From NCBI RefSeq assembly GCF_002794355.1, contig NZ_PGOI01000014.1, forward strand, positions 1 through 49,385: 49,385 nucleotides of DNA, read 5' to 3'. This stretch comes from Pseudorhodobacter sp. MZDSW-24AT. Its GTDB lineage: Bacteria > Pseudomonadota > Alphaproteobacteria > Rhodobacterales > Rhodobacteraceae. Positions 25,341-34,242 of this stretch are shown here, in pieces; position 1 is the first letter of the stretch, and each line of letters begins with the position of its first letter. A model generated the notes under the pieces. The model did no database searches, was not told the origin of the DNA, and was given only the letters and a program-made list of their open reading frames with translations. A program made the position numbers and the translations under genes.

Positions 25341-25350
25341 TTTTCATTTT
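25307..25350 (+). terminator. Rho-independent terminator of the DUF1127-sRNA transcript
   Basis: The 11-bp GC stem of hairpin 14 is followed directly by TTTTCATTTT, the best U-tract in the array. It ends the precursor before the BenE gene. Confidence 0.8.
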
Positions 25351-25356
25351 CGGGAC

Positions 25357-25385
25357 TTGCGATTGCCGGGCCGGGCCGGGATAGT
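25357..25385 (+). promoter_or_regulatory. Candidate sigma-70-type promoter of the BenE-like gene
   Basis: TTGCGA (25357-25362), 17 bases of GGCC-rich spacer, then GATAGT (25380-25385). Optimal spacing and position (20 bases before the start codon) support it; the -10 match is partial. Confidence 0.4.
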
Positions 25386-25404
25386 CGCGGCAAACGGGGG
25401 CGAT

Positions 25405-26550
25405 ATGCGGATTTCTTTGATTTCGGCGGCACTTGTGGCGGCACTGGTCGGTTATGGCTCGACCATTGCGCTGGTGCTCGCGGCGGCTTTGGCGGTGGGC
25501 GCGGATGCGGGCCAGACCGCAAGCTGGGTGCTGGCGATCTCGCTGGCCAAGGCGGTGGGGTCGGCGTGGCTGTCGGTGTGGAATCGGGTGCCGGTGGTGC
25601 TGGCGTGGTCCACCCCCGGGGCGGCGCTGATCGCGGCGACCACGGGGGTCACGATGGCGCAAGCGGTGGGCGCCTTTGTGCTGGCGGGGGCCTTGGTCGC
25701 GCTGACGGCGGCGGTGCGGCCTTTGGGGCGGTTGGTGGCGGCGATCCCGGACGGGATTGCGGCGGCGATGCTGGCGGGGGTGCTGCTGCCGTTTTGCTTG
25801 CGCGGCGCAGGGGCGGCCGAATCGGCGCCGGGGCTGGTGCTGCCGATGGTGGCGGTGTTTGCGCTGGTGCGGCTGTGGAATCCGGCGCTGGCGGTGCTGG
25901 CGGCTTTGGCGGCGGGGGTGGCGCTGGCGTTTGGCACCGGGGCGGCGCTGCTGCCCGCGCTTGAGCTTGCGGCCCCGGCGCTGGTCTTCGTGATGCCGGA
26001 CTGGGATATGGGCGTGCTGATCGGTCTGGGGGTGCCGCTCTATCTGGTGACGATGGCAAGCCAGAACCTGCCCGGTTTCGCGGTGATGCGGGCGGCAGGC
26101 TATGAGCCGCCGGTGACGCGGGCGCTGGCCGTAACCGGGGGGATTTCCGCCGTTTCGGCGCTGTTTGGCGCGCATACGGTGAATATGGCGGCGATCACGG
26201 CGGCGATCTGCATGGGCGATGACGTGCATCCCGACCGCAGCCAGCGCTGGAAGGTGGGGCTGGCCTATGCCGGGGCTTGGGTGGCTTTGGGGCTGTGCTC
26301 GCCGCTGATTCTGCTGTTGCTGGCGGCCTTGCCGCCACAGGTGATGGGGGCCTTGGTGGCGCTGGCGCTGCTGGGGCCGCTGATGGGCGCGCTGACCGGG
26401 GCCTTTGCCAGTGCGGAAACGCGCTTTGCCGCCACCATCACGCTGGCGGTGGGCGGGTCTGGCGTGGTGGTGTTTGGCGTGGGCGCGGCCTTTTGGGGGC
26501 TGGTCGCGGGCTTGGCGATCTATGGGCTGGAGCGGGCCAAACGCGGCTGA
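25405..26550 (+). CDS. BenE family (benzoate/H+ symporter-type) membrane transporter
   Basis: 381 residues from ATG 25405, preceded by ACGGGGGCGAT; the frame is open further upstream, but there it runs through the sRNA array. The protein is almost entirely hydrophobic, about 11-12 TM helices. Family marks: AWSTPGAALIAATTGVT near residue 70, VPLYLVTMASQNLPGFAVM near 215, and GAHTVNMAAITAAICMG near 260. BenE-type carriers are related to the NCS2/SulP fold and are named for benzoate uptake, but most are uncharacterised; no benzoate degradation gene is near, so the substrate is unknown. The gene uses G-rich codons (GCG, CTG, GGG) very strongly, in line with the positive GC skew of this side of the window. 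Confidence 0.9.
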   Translation: MRISLISAALVAALVGYGSTIALVLAAALAVGADAGQTASWVLAISLAKAVGSAWLSVWNRVPVVLAWSTPGAALIAATTGVTMAQAVGAFVLAGALVALTAAVRPLGRLVAAIPDGIAAAMLAGVLLPFCLRGAGAAESAPGLVLPMVAVFALVRLWNPALAVLAALAAGVALAFGTGAALLPALELAAPALVFVMPDWDMGVLIGLGVPLYLVTMASQNLPGFAVMRAAGYEPPVTRALAVTGGISAVSALFGAHTVNMAAITAAICMGDDVHPDRSQRWKVGLAYAGAWVALGLCSPLILLLLAALPPQVMGALVALALLGPLMGALTGAFASAETRFAATITLAVGGSGVVVFGVGAAFWGLVAGLAIYGLERAKRG

Positions 26551-26562
26551 CCCGCCGCACGG

Positions 26563-28929
26563 TCAGAACGGCACTTCACTCGCAGGGGTGACAAAGCGGG
26601 CAACCAGCTTTTTCGGGCCCGCATGTTCGAAATCCACATCCAGCTTGTCGCCTTCGATTTCGGTCACGCGACCATAGCCGAACTTCTGGTGAAACACCCG
26701 GTCGCCGATGGAGAAGGCGGAAATCGCCTCGGCGTCGATGGTGAGGTGCCGGGTTTCGCGCGGTTGCTGCACCGGGCGCTGCGTTGCCCCTTGCAGACGG
26801 CGCCAGCCGGGGGAGTTGTAGACATCGGCCTTGGACACCCGTTCCTCGAGCGCGGAGCCAAAGCCGACAGTGGCCGCCGCACCGAAACCGCCGCCGTAAA
26901 GGCCGGGCGGGGTCAGCACCTCGACATGATCGCTGGGGAGTTCGTCGATGAAGCGGCTGGGAAGCTGGCTTTGCCACTGGCCATAGACGCGGCGGTTGGA
27001 GGCGAAAGAGATGGTGCAGAGCGATTCGGCTCGGGTGATGCCGACATAGGCAAGGCGGCGCTCTTCCTCGATCCCCTTGAGGCCCGATTCGTCCATGCTG
27101 CGCTGGCTGGGGAACAGCCCGTCTTCCCAACCGGGCAGGAAGACCACCGGAAACTCCAGCCCCTTGGCCGCGTGCAGCGTCATGATGGTGATCTTCTCGG
27201 ACGCTTCCTCGGTTTCATTGTCCATGATGAGGCTGACGTGTTCGAGGAATCCTTGCAGATTGTCGAATTGCTCGAGCGCCTTCACCAGTTCCTTGAGGTT
27301 GTCGAGCCGCCCCGGCGCCTCGGGCGTTTTGTCGTTTTGCCACATGGCGGTGTAGCCCGATTCGTCCAAGATCATCTCGGCCAGAGCGATATGGTTGTAA
27401 TCGGGTTTCAGAGTGATCTGGTGCCAGCGGTCGACGCCTTCGACGAACTGGCGCAGCTGACCGCCGCCCTTGCCGCCGATCACCGCTTTGGCCACCGCTT
27501 CGCGCGCGCCGTCCAGAAGCGGCACTTCGGCCGCACGGGCAAGGCGCTGGATTTCGCCCTGCGCCTTGTCACCCAGCCCGCGTTTGGGGGTGTTGATGAC
27601 GCGTTCAAAGGCCAGATCATCCTCGGGTGAGACGGCGAGGCGGAAATAGGCCATCGCGTCACGGATTTCCTGACGTTCATAGAATCGCGGGCCGCCGATC
27701 ACGCGGTAGGGCAGACCGATGGTGAGGAAGCGGTCTTCAAAAGCGCGCATCTGATGCGAGGCGCGCACCAGAATTGCCTGATGGTCAAGGCTGACCGGGT
27801 CCATGCCCCGGGTGCCGCGTTGCAGCGATTCGGCCTCTTCGCCGATCCAGCGCGCCTCTTCCTCGCCATCCCAATGGCCGATGAGGCGGACTTTCTCGCC
27901 CGCCTCCCCTGCTGTCCACAGGGTCTTGCCAAGGCGCCCTTTGTTCGCGGCAATGACCCCGCTTGCGGCGGCAAGGATATGGGCGGTGGAGCGGTAATTC
28001 TGTTCCAGCTTGATGACGGTCGCGCCGGGAAAATCCTTTTCAAAGCGCAGGATGTTGCCCACCTCGGCCCCGCGCCAGCCGTAGATGGACTGGTCGTCAT
28101 CGCCCACGCAGCAGATGTTTTTATGCGCCTGCGCCAGAAGCCGCAGCCAGAGGTATTGGCAGATGTTGGTGTCTTGGTATTCGTCCACCAGAATATAGCG
28201 GAACCAGCGCTGATACTGGCCCAGCACATCGGGATGCGCCTGAAAGATGGTGACGCAGTGGAGGAGCAGATCGCCGAAATCGGTGGCGTTCAGGGTGCGC
28301 AGGCGGTCTTGGTAGGCGGCGTAAAGCTCGGTCCCCATATTGTTGAAGCCCGAGGCTTCGGCAGAGGGAACCTTCATCGGCGTCAGCGCGCGGTTCTTCC
28401 AGCCGTCGATCATTCCGGCCAGCATGCGGGCGGGCCAACGCTTTTCATCGATATTTGCAGCCGAGATCAGTTGTTTGAGCAGGCGAATCTGATCGTCAGT
28501 GTCGAGAATGGTGAAATTCGGCTTCAGCCCTGCCAGTTCGGCGTGGCGGCGCAAGATTTTCACCGAGAGCGAGTGGAAGGTGCCCATCCAAGGCATGCCC
28601 TCGGACCGTTCGCCCAACAGCCGGGCCACACGCTCTTTCATCTCGCGCGCGGCCTTGTTGGTGAAGGTGACGGCGAGGATTTCGTTCGGACGCGCGCGCC
28701 CCATGTGCAACAGATGGGCGATGCGGCTGGTGAGTGCTTTGGTCTTGCCGGTGCCCGCGCCCGCGAGCATCAGGACGGGGCCATCCAAGGCCTCGACCGC
28801 TGCGCGTTGGGCGGGGTTCAGGTCGTCGAGATAGGGCGCAGGCCGAGCGGCCATGGCGCGCTGTGACAGCGGCACCTGTTGCGGCGCGGCGGCGGCCTCG
28901 AAGGCGTCGTTTTCATCCCAATCGGTCAT
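26563..28929 (-). CDS. uvrD: ATP-dependent DNA helicase UvrD/PcrA type
   Basis: 788 residues from the ATG at 28929 (MTDWDENDAF); longer in-frame options upstream look non-coding. Superfamily 1A motifs in order: LNPAQRAAVE (Q-motif), LAGAGTGKTKALTSRI (Walker A), TFTNKAAREMKER, LVDEYQDTN (Walker B), GDDDQSIYGWRGA (motif III), EQNYRST, and TLHAAKGLEFPVVF / AYVGITRAE (motifs V, VI). It unwinds DNA in nucleotide excision and mismatch repair and clears recombination intermediates. The C-terminus ends with the KFGYGRVTEIEGDKLDVDF segment typical of the family's RNA-polymerase-interacting Tudor-like tail. It is divergent from pyc. Confidence 0.95.
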   Translation of the reverse strand: MTDWDENDAFEAAAAPQQVPLSQRAMAARPAPYLDDLNPAQRAAVEALDGPVLMLAGAGTGKTKALTSRIAHLLHMGRARPNEILAVTFTNKAAREMKERVARLLGERSEGMPWMGTFHSLSVKILRRHAELAGLKPNFTILDTDDQIRLLKQLISAANIDEKRWPARMLAGMIDGWKNRALTPMKVPSAEASGFNNMGTELYAAYQDRLRTLNATDFGDLLLHCVTIFQAHPDVLGQYQRWFRYILVDEYQDTNICQYLWLRLLAQAHKNICCVGDDDQSIYGWRGAEVGNILRFEKDFPGATVIKLEQNYRSTAHILAAASGVIAANKGRLGKTLWTAGEAGEKVRLIGHWDGEEEARWIGEEAESLQRGTRGMDPVSLDHQAILVRASHQMRAFEDRFLTIGLPYRVIGGPRFYERQEIRDAMAYFRLAVSPEDDLAFERVINTPKRGLGDKAQGEIQRLARAAEVPLLDGAREAVAKAVIGGKGGGQLRQFVEGVDRWHQITLKPDYNHIALAEMILDESGYTAMWQNDKTPEAPGRLDNLKELVKALEQFDNLQGFLEHVSLIMDNETEEASEKITIMTLHAAKGLEFPVVFLPGWEDGLFPSQRSMDESGLKGIEEERRLAYVGITRAESLCTISFASNRRVYGQWQSQLPSRFIDELPSDHVEVLTPPGLYGGGFGAAATVGFGSALEERVSKADVYNSPGWRRLQGATQRPVQQPRETRHLTIDAEAISAFSIGDRVFHQKFGYGRVTEIEGDKLDVDFEHAGPKKLVARFVTPASEVPF

Positions 28930-29010
28930 GCGTCCGTTATACGCCGGATTGAGGCGATGAAAAGCGTCTGTTCGCGACTTGTTCACATTTTCCCTGCAGA
29001 AAGGCGGGAT

Positions 29011-29055
29011 TTCGCAGGTGCAAAGATTGCCCTGCATATTTCGCAAACTTTGCAG
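29011..29055 (+). promoter_or_regulatory. Candidate operator pair upstream of pyc (GCAAA/TTTGC palindromes)
   Basis: TTCGCAGGTGCAAAG (29011-29025) and TTCGCAAACTTTGCAG (29040-29055, core palindrome GCAAACTTTGC), 29 bases apart. The AAACTTTGCA core resembles operators of RamB/PccR-type regulators of short-chain acyl-CoA and acetate/propionate metabolism. Position ~100 bases before the pyc start fits regulation of that gene. Inference only. Confidence 0.35.
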
Positions 29056-29157
29056 TTTGGTGACACAGCGCCCTTGCGCTGCAGTGCGGCGCCAATAGAG
29101 TGAGGCGGATTGCCGCGCCTGTGATGCGCCGCGCGCATGCCTTTAAGGGAGAAAACC

Positions 29158-32100
29158 ATGCCCGAGTTCAGCAAAATTCTTGTCGCCAACCGGGGAGAAA
29201 TCGCCATTCGTGTGATGCGGGCCGCGAATGAGATGGGCAAGAAAACGGTGGCGGTGTTCGCGGAAGAGGACAAGCTGAGTCTGCACCGGTTCAAGGCGGA
29301 TGAAGCCTATCGGATCGGCGAGGGTCTGTCGCCGGTGGGGGCGTATCTGTCGATCCCCGAGATCATCCGTGTGGCCAAGATGTGTGGCGCGGATGCGATT
29401 CATCCGGGCTATGGGCTGCTGTCGGAAAACCCTGATTTCGTGGATGCCTGCGATCAGGCTGGCATCATCTTTATCGGGCCGCGCGCCGAGACGATGCGCG
29501 CGCTGGGGGATAAGGCGAGCGCCCGGCGGGTGGCGGTCGAGGCCGGGGTGCCGGTGATTCCGGCCACGGAAGTGCTGGGCGAGGATATGGCCGCGATCAA
29601 GGCCGAGGCGAAGGCGGTGGGCTACCCGCTGATGCTCAAAGCGTCTTGGGGCGGTGGCGGGCGCGGGATGCGGCCGATCCTGGCCGAGGAGGAGCTGGAG
29701 GCCAAGGTGCGCGAAGGGCGGCGCGAGGCCGAAGCCGCCTTTGGCAATGGCGAGGGCTATCTGGAAAAGATGATCCTGCGCGCGCGCCATGTGGAGGTGC
29801 AGATTCTGGGCGACAAGCATGGCCAGATCTATCACCTGTGGGAGCGCGATTGCACGGTGCAGCGGCGCAACCAGAAGGTGGTGGAGCGCGCCCCTGCCCC
29901 CTATCTGACCGAGGCGCAGCGGGCCGAGGTTTGCGAGATGGGCCGCAAGATTTGTGCCCATGTGAATTACGAATGCGCGGGCACTGTCGAATTCCTGATG
30001 GATATGGACTCGGGCAAGTTCTACTTCATCGAGGTGAACCCGCGCGTGCAGGTGGAGCATACCGTGACCGAAGAGGTGACGGGCATCGACATCGTGCAGG
30101 CGCAGATCCTGATTGCCGAGGGCAAGACGCTGGCCGAGGCGACGGGGGTGGCGGATCAGTCGGGCGTGCGGCTGAACGGCCATGCGCTGCAATGCCGGGT
30201 GACGACGGAAGACCCGCTGAACAATTTCATCCCCGATTATGGCCGCCTGACCGCCTATCGCAGCGCCACCGGCAACGGGATTCGTCTGGATGGCGGCACC
30301 GCCTATGCGGGGGGTGTGATCACCCGCTATTATGATTCGCTGTTGGTGAAGGTGACGGCCCATGCGCAGACGCCGGAAAAGGCGATTGCGCGGATGGACC
30401 GCGCCTTGCGCGAGTTCCGGATTCGCGGTGTGGCGACGAATATCGAATTCGTCATCAACCTGTTGAAGCACCCGACCTTTCTGGATGACAGCTACACCAC
30501 CAAGTTCATCGACACGACGCCGGATCTGTTTGCCTTCCGCAAGCGGCGGGACCGGGCGACCAAGATCCTGACCTATATCGCCGATATCACGGTGAACGGG
30601 CACCCCGAGACGGCGGGCCGCGCCAAGCCCCCGGCCGAGGCCAAGGCGCCCAAAGCGCCGCCCTTGCGCTCTGAGCCCGCGATGGGCACCCGCAACCTGC
30701 TGGAACAAAAAGGTCCGCAAGCGGTGGCGGACTGGATGAAGGCGCAGAAAAAGGTGCTGATCACCGACACCACGATGCGCGACGGGCATCAGTCGCTGCT
30801 GGCGACGCGGATGCGGTCGATCGACATGATCAAGGTGGCCCCGGCCTATGCCGCCCATCTGCCGCAACTGTTCAGCGTGGAATGCTGGGGCGGGGCGACG
30901 TTCGATGTGGCCTATCGCTTCTTGCAGGAATGCCCGTGGCAGCGGTTGCGCGATCTGCGCGCACAGATGCCCAATCTGATGACGCAGATGCTTTTGCGCG
31001 CGAGCAATGGCGTGGGTTACACCAATTACCCCGACAATGTGGTGCAGGCTTTCGTGAAACAGGCTGCCGAGACGGGCGTGGATGTGTTCCGCGTGTTCGA
31101 TTCGCTCAACTGGGTCGAAAACATGCGCGTCGCAATGGATGCGGTGCTGGAGGCGAACAAGGTTTGCGAAGGCACGATCTGCTATACCGGCGATCTGCTG
31201 GACCCGGCGCGGTCGAAATATGACCTGAAATATTATGTGGAGCGCGCGCTGGAGCTCAAGTCGGCGGGCGCGCATGTGCTGGGCCTGAAGGATATGGCGG
31301 GGCTGTTGAAGCCGGCGGCGGCGCGGGTTCTGATCAAGACGCTGAAACAGGAGGTGGGGCTGCCGGTGCATTTCCACACGCATGACACCAGCGGTGCGGC
31401 AGCGGCGACGATTCTGGCCGCCTGTGACGCCGGGGTGGATGCGGTGGACGCGGCGATGGATGCGTTTTCGGGCGGCACCTCGCAGCCTTGCCTTGGGTCG
31501 ATTGTCGAGGCGCTGCGCCACACCGACCGCGACACCGGGCTGGATATTGCCGCGATCCGCGAAATCTCGAACTATTGGGAGCAGGTGCGTGCGCAGTATC
31601 TTGCGTTTGAATCGGGCACCCCTGCCCCGGCGTCAGAGGTTTACCTGCACGAGATGCCCGGCGGGCAGTTCACCAACCTGAAGGCGCAGGCGCGGTCTTT
31701 GGGCCTTGAGGAGCGCTGGCCCGAGGTGGCGCAGGCCTATGCCGATGCCAACCAGATGTTCGGCGACATCGTGAAGGTGACGCCATCGAGCAAGGTGGTG
31801 GGCGACATGGCCTTGATGATGGTGGCGCAAGGGCTGAGCCGGGCGCAGGTGGAGGACCCAGCCGTGGATCTGGCCTTCCCCGACTCGGTGGTGGACATGC
31901 TGCGTGGCAATCTGGGCCAACCGCATGGCGGCTGGCCAGAGGGCATTCTGAAGAAGGTGCTGAAAGGCGAGGCACCGTTGACGGCGCGTCCGGGCGAAAC
32001 GCTGCCGCCCGTCGATCTGGAAGAGGTGCGCGCAAAGCTTTCGGCCGATCTGAACGGCTATACGGTCGATGACGAGGATCTGAACGGCTATCTGATGTAT

Positions 32101-32598
32101 CCCAAGGTGTTCCTGGACTACATGGGCCGCCACCGCACCTATGGCCCGGTGCGAATCCTGCCGACGAAGACGTTCTTCTACGGCATGGAGCCGGGAGAAG
32201 AGATCACGGCGGAAATCGACCCGGGCAAGACACTGGAGATCCGGCTGCAAACCGTCGGCGAGGCCGATGATGCGGGCGATGTGAAGGTGTTCTTCGAGCT
32301 GAACGGCCAGCCTCGGGTGATCCGGGTGCCGAACCGTGCGGTCAAGGCCAAGACCGCCGCGCGCCCCAAGGCGGCCGAAGGCAACCCCGCCCATATCGGC
32401 GCGCCGATGCCGGGATCTGTGGCCAGCATCGCGGTGAGCGTGGGCCAGAAGGTGCGCGCGGGCGATCTGCTTTTGACCATTGAGGCGATGAAGATGGAAA
32501 CCGGGCTGCACGCCGACCGCGAGTCGGTCGTAAAGGCCTTGCACGTGCAGGCGGGCAGCCAGATCGACGCCAAAGACCTGTTGATCGAACTGGAATAA
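29158..32598 (+). CDS. pyc: Pyruvate carboxylase
   Basis: 1146 residues, the normal length of the single-chain enzyme. Start chosen at 29158, after AAGGGAGAAAACC; an ATG seven codons earlier overlaps that site. Domains: biotin carboxylase ~1-450 (ILVANRGEIAIRVMRA, ASWGGGGRGMR, FIEVNPRVQVEH), carboxyltransferase ~530-800 (ITDTTMRDGHQSLLATRMRS, THDTSGA), PC tetramerisation region, and the C-terminal biotinyl domain with EAMKMETGL, biotin attached to K1112. It carboxylates pyruvate to oxaloacetate with ATP and bicarbonate, an anaplerotic step. Monocistronic: own upstream region and a strong terminator after the stop. Confidence 0.98.
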   Translation: MPEFSKILVANRGEIAIRVMRAANEMGKKTVAVFAEEDKLSLHRFKADEAYRIGEGLSPVGAYLSIPEIIRVAKMCGADAIHPGYGLLSENPDFVDACDQAGIIFIGPRAETMRALGDKASARRVAVEAGVPVIPATEVLGEDMAAIKAEAKAVGYPLMLKASWGGGGRGMRPILAEEELEAKVREGRREAEAAFGNGEGYLEKMILRARHVEVQILGDKHGQIYHLWERDCTVQRRNQKVVERAPAPYLTEAQRAEVCEMGRKICAHVNYECAGTVEFLMDMDSGKFYFIEVNPRVQVEHTVTEEVTGIDIVQAQILIAEGKTLAEATGVADQSGVRLNGHALQCRVTTEDPLNNFIPDYGRLTAYRSATGNGIRLDGGTAYAGGVITRYYDSLLVKVTAHAQTPEKAIARMDRALREFRIRGVATNIEFVINLLKHPTFLDDSYTTKFIDTTPDLFAFRKRRDRATKILTYIADITVNGHPETAGRAKPPAEAKAPKAPPLRSEPAMGTRNLLEQKGPQAVADWMKAQKKVLITDTTMRDGHQSLLATRMRSIDMIKVAPAYAAHLPQLFSVECWGGATFDVAYRFLQECPWQRLRDLRAQMPNLMTQMLLRASNGVGYTNYPDNVVQAFVKQAAETGVDVFRVFDSLNWVENMRVAMDAVLEANKVCEGTICYTGDLLDPARSKYDLKYYVERALELKSAGAHVLGLKDMAGLLKPAAARVLIKTLKQEVGLPVHFHTHDTSGAAAATILAACDAGVDAVDAAMDAFSGGTSQPCLGSIVEALRHTDRDTGLDIAAIREISNYWEQVRAQYLAFESGTPAPASEVYLHEMPGGQFTNLKAQARSLGLEERWPEVAQAYADANQMFGDIVKVTPSSKVVGDMALMMVAQGLSRAQVEDPAVDLAFPDSVVDMLRGNLGQPHGGWPEGILKKVLKGEAPLTARPGETLPPVDLEEVRAKLSADLNGYTVDDEDLNGYLMYPKVFLDYMGRHRTYGPVRILPTKTFFYGMEPGEEITAEIDPGKTLEIRLQTVGEADDAGDVKVFFELNGQPRVIRVPNRAVKAKTAARPKAAEGNPAHIGAPMPGSVASIAVSVGQKVRAGDLLLTIEAMKMETGLHADRESVVKALHVQAGSQIDAKDLLIELE

Positions 32599-32620
32599 GC
32601 GCGCCATTCCAAAAGGTTGA

Positions 32621-32650
32621 AAGCCCCGGCCTTGCGCCGGGGCTTTTTTT
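32621..32650 (+). terminator. Rho-independent terminator of pyc
   Basis: AAGCCCCGGC, loop CTTGC, GCCGGGGCTT followed by a run of T. Perfect stem 22 bases after the pyc stop. Confidence 0.92.
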
Positions 32651-32761
32651 ATTGGGGTTTTCGCAAGGGTCACGACGGGGCCGAAAAAAAACGCGAGGAC
32701 CGTGCATTTTCCGCTTGCAGCCACCTGCGCCATTCCCTAAAACCCGCCTTACCGAAACGGT

Positions 32762-32836
32762 GCGGGCGTAGCTCAGGGGTAGAGCATAACCTTGCCAAGG
32801 TTAGGGTCGGGCGTTCGAATCGCCTCGCCCGCTCCA
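32762..32836 (+). tRNA. tRNA-Gly(GCC)
   Basis: 75 bases with encoded CCA. Acceptor arms GCGGGCG/CGCCCGC, D-loop region AGCTCAGGGGTAGAGC, anticodon loop TTGCCAA with anticodon GCC, T-arm GGGCGTTCGAATCGCCT. All four arms close. Confidence 0.97.
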
Positions 32837-32850
32837 TTTCGGTCTGTAAG

Positions 32851-32874
32851 AGGGCAGCTTCGGCTGCCCTTTTT
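32851..32874 (+). terminator. Rho-independent terminator of tRNA-Gly
   Basis: AGGGCAGC, tetraloop TTCG, GCTGCCCT, then TTTT. A UUCG-capped stem 14 bases after the tRNA. Confidence 0.9.
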
Positions 32875-33008
32875 CATTTCTCCCCCATGCGTTTCAAACA
32901 GATGATTTCGCCCCCGCTGACGCGGAGGGGAGGCCGTCTGTGCTATGCAAAGGGTGCCGGGATCTGGCCGGAGGCCGAGGGCGCCTGCCGCGGCGCAAGG
33001 CGCGGAGG

Positions 33009-33038
33009 GGAAAAAGAAAAAGCCGCCCGAAGGCGGCT
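33009..33038 (-). terminator. Rho-independent terminator of tRNA-Tyr
   Basis: AGCCGCC/GGCGGCT with loop CGAA (33021-33038). Read on the minus strand it is followed by a T-rich run (33010-33020); on the plus strand TTTTCTTT also follows, so it may work both ways. Confidence 0.85.
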
Positions 33039-33069
33039 TTTCTTTGTGTCGGTCCCCATCCGGATAGGA

Positions 33070-33153
33070 TGGTGGGTGACCCTGGAATCGAACCAGGCAT
33101 GGGTCTCCCCGGCGGAGTTACAGTCCGCTGCCGCACCTTGCAGCTCGTCACCC
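33070..33153 (-). tRNA. tRNA-Tyr(GUA)
   Basis: 84 bases with encoded CCA. Minus strand: acceptor GGGTGAC/GTCACCC, discriminator A, anticodon loop CTGTAAC with anticodon GTA, a long class II variable arm, and T-arm CCTGGTTCGATTCCAGG. Confidence 0.95.
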
Positions 33154-33291
33154 GACGGGGGCGGAATACCCAAGGCGCGGGGGGGCGTCAAGCGCCGAAT
33201 GCAGGATTGTGCCAAGAGTTTCGGCTTGCGCATCCCCCCTGCCCCGCCGCATTCTGCGGGGCCAGAAACGCGGGCCCGAACAAGAGGCTGA

Positions 33292-34104
33292 ATGATGAAG
33301 ACCGGAACCACGAAACCGACATGGGTGATCGACAAGGAACGCGGCAAGCGGGCCGAAGCCAAGGAGACGGTGTGGCTGTTCGGCCTGCATGCGGTGCGCG
33401 ACGCGCTGGTGAACCCCGCGCGGGAAAAACTGCGGCTGGTGGTGACGAAGAACGCGCTGGACAAGCTGGAGGCGGCGGTGGCGCAATCGGGGATGCAGCC
33501 CGAGATCGCCGATCCGCGCCGCTTTGACGTGCCGATCGACGAAGGCAGCGTGCATCAGGGGGCGGCGCTGGAGGTGCGGCCCTTGAACTGGGGCAAGCTG
33601 GCGGATGTGGCGATTTCGGGCGCGGGGGCGCCTTTGGTGGTGCTGCTGGACCGGGTCACCGATCCGCACAATGTGGGCGCGGTGCTGCGGTCTGCCGAGG
33701 TGTTCGGCGCGCGCGCGGTGATTGCGCCGCGCCACCATTCAGCACCCGAGACCGGGGCGCTGGCCAAGACGGCCAGCGGTGCGCTGGAGCGGCAGCCCTA
33801 TCTGCGGGTGGGCAATCTGTCGGACGCGATGCAGGAGTTGCGCGAGATGGGCTATGTGCTGATCGGACTGGCCGGAGAGGCAGAGCACACGCTGGAGGGC
33901 GCGCTGGACCTTGCCAACAAGCGCCCGATCGCGCTGGTGATGGGGGCCGAAGGGCCGGGCCTGCGCGAGAAAACCCGTGAGACCTGCGATCATCTGGCGC
34001 GGATTCCCTATGCCGGGGGGTTTGGCAGCCTGAACGTGTCGAACGCGGCGGCGGTGTCGCTGTATGCCGCGAGCCAGCGGATGGATCACAAAGCCGCGAC
34101 ATGA
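33292..34104 (+). CDS. rlmB: 23S rRNA (guanosine-2'-O-)-methyltransferase, TrmH family
   Basis: 270 residues; two consecutive ATGs (33292, 33295) could both start it. N-terminal substrate-binding domain (VWLFGLHAVRDALVNP), then the SpoU/TrmH SPOUT knot with its three motifs: VTDPHNVGAVLRSAEVFGA (motif 1), LVMGAEGPGLR (motif 2), IPYAGGFGSLNVSNAAAVSLY (motif 3). RlmB methylates G2251 of 23S rRNA; closely related proteins modify other sites, so the exact target is inferred. It is divergent from tRNA-Tyr. Confidence 0.9.
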   Translation: MMKTGTTKPTWVIDKERGKRAEAKETVWLFGLHAVRDALVNPAREKLRLVVTKNALDKLEAAVAQSGMQPEIADPRRFDVPIDEGSVHQGAALEVRPLNWGKLADVAISGAGAPLVVLLDRVTDPHNVGAVLRSAEVFGARAVIAPRHHSAPETGALAKTASGALERQPYLRVGNLSDAMQELREMGYVLIGLAGEAEHTLEGALDLANKRPIALVMGAEGPGLREKTRETCDHLARIPYAGGFGSLNVSNAAAVSLYAASQRMDHKAAT

Positions 34105-34195
34105 GGTTTAAGGCTGTTTTAAACTTCCTATCTGAGAGTGAGGAGGCACGGGCTGGAACCCCCGTCTCTCATTCACTGTCCCTCGTTCCACACTG

Positions 34196-34229
34196 GGCGC
34201 CCGGGTTACCCCCCGCGGCGCCTTTTTCT
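34196..34229 (+). terminator. Probable terminator between rlmB and the CoA-binding protein gene
   Basis: GGCGCC (34196) and GGCGCC (34217) pair around a CGGG/CCCG inner stem, followed by TTTTTCTTT. It lies about 90 bases after the rlmB stop and just before the next ribosome-binding site. Confidence 0.6.
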
Positions 34230-34242
34230 TTGAGGTGAGATC

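Noticed and set aside
29143-31521. 792-codon open frame on the minus strand
   Set aside because: Antisense to pyruvate carboxylase, with composition (Arg/His/Gln-rich) typical of shadows in GC-rich DNA.
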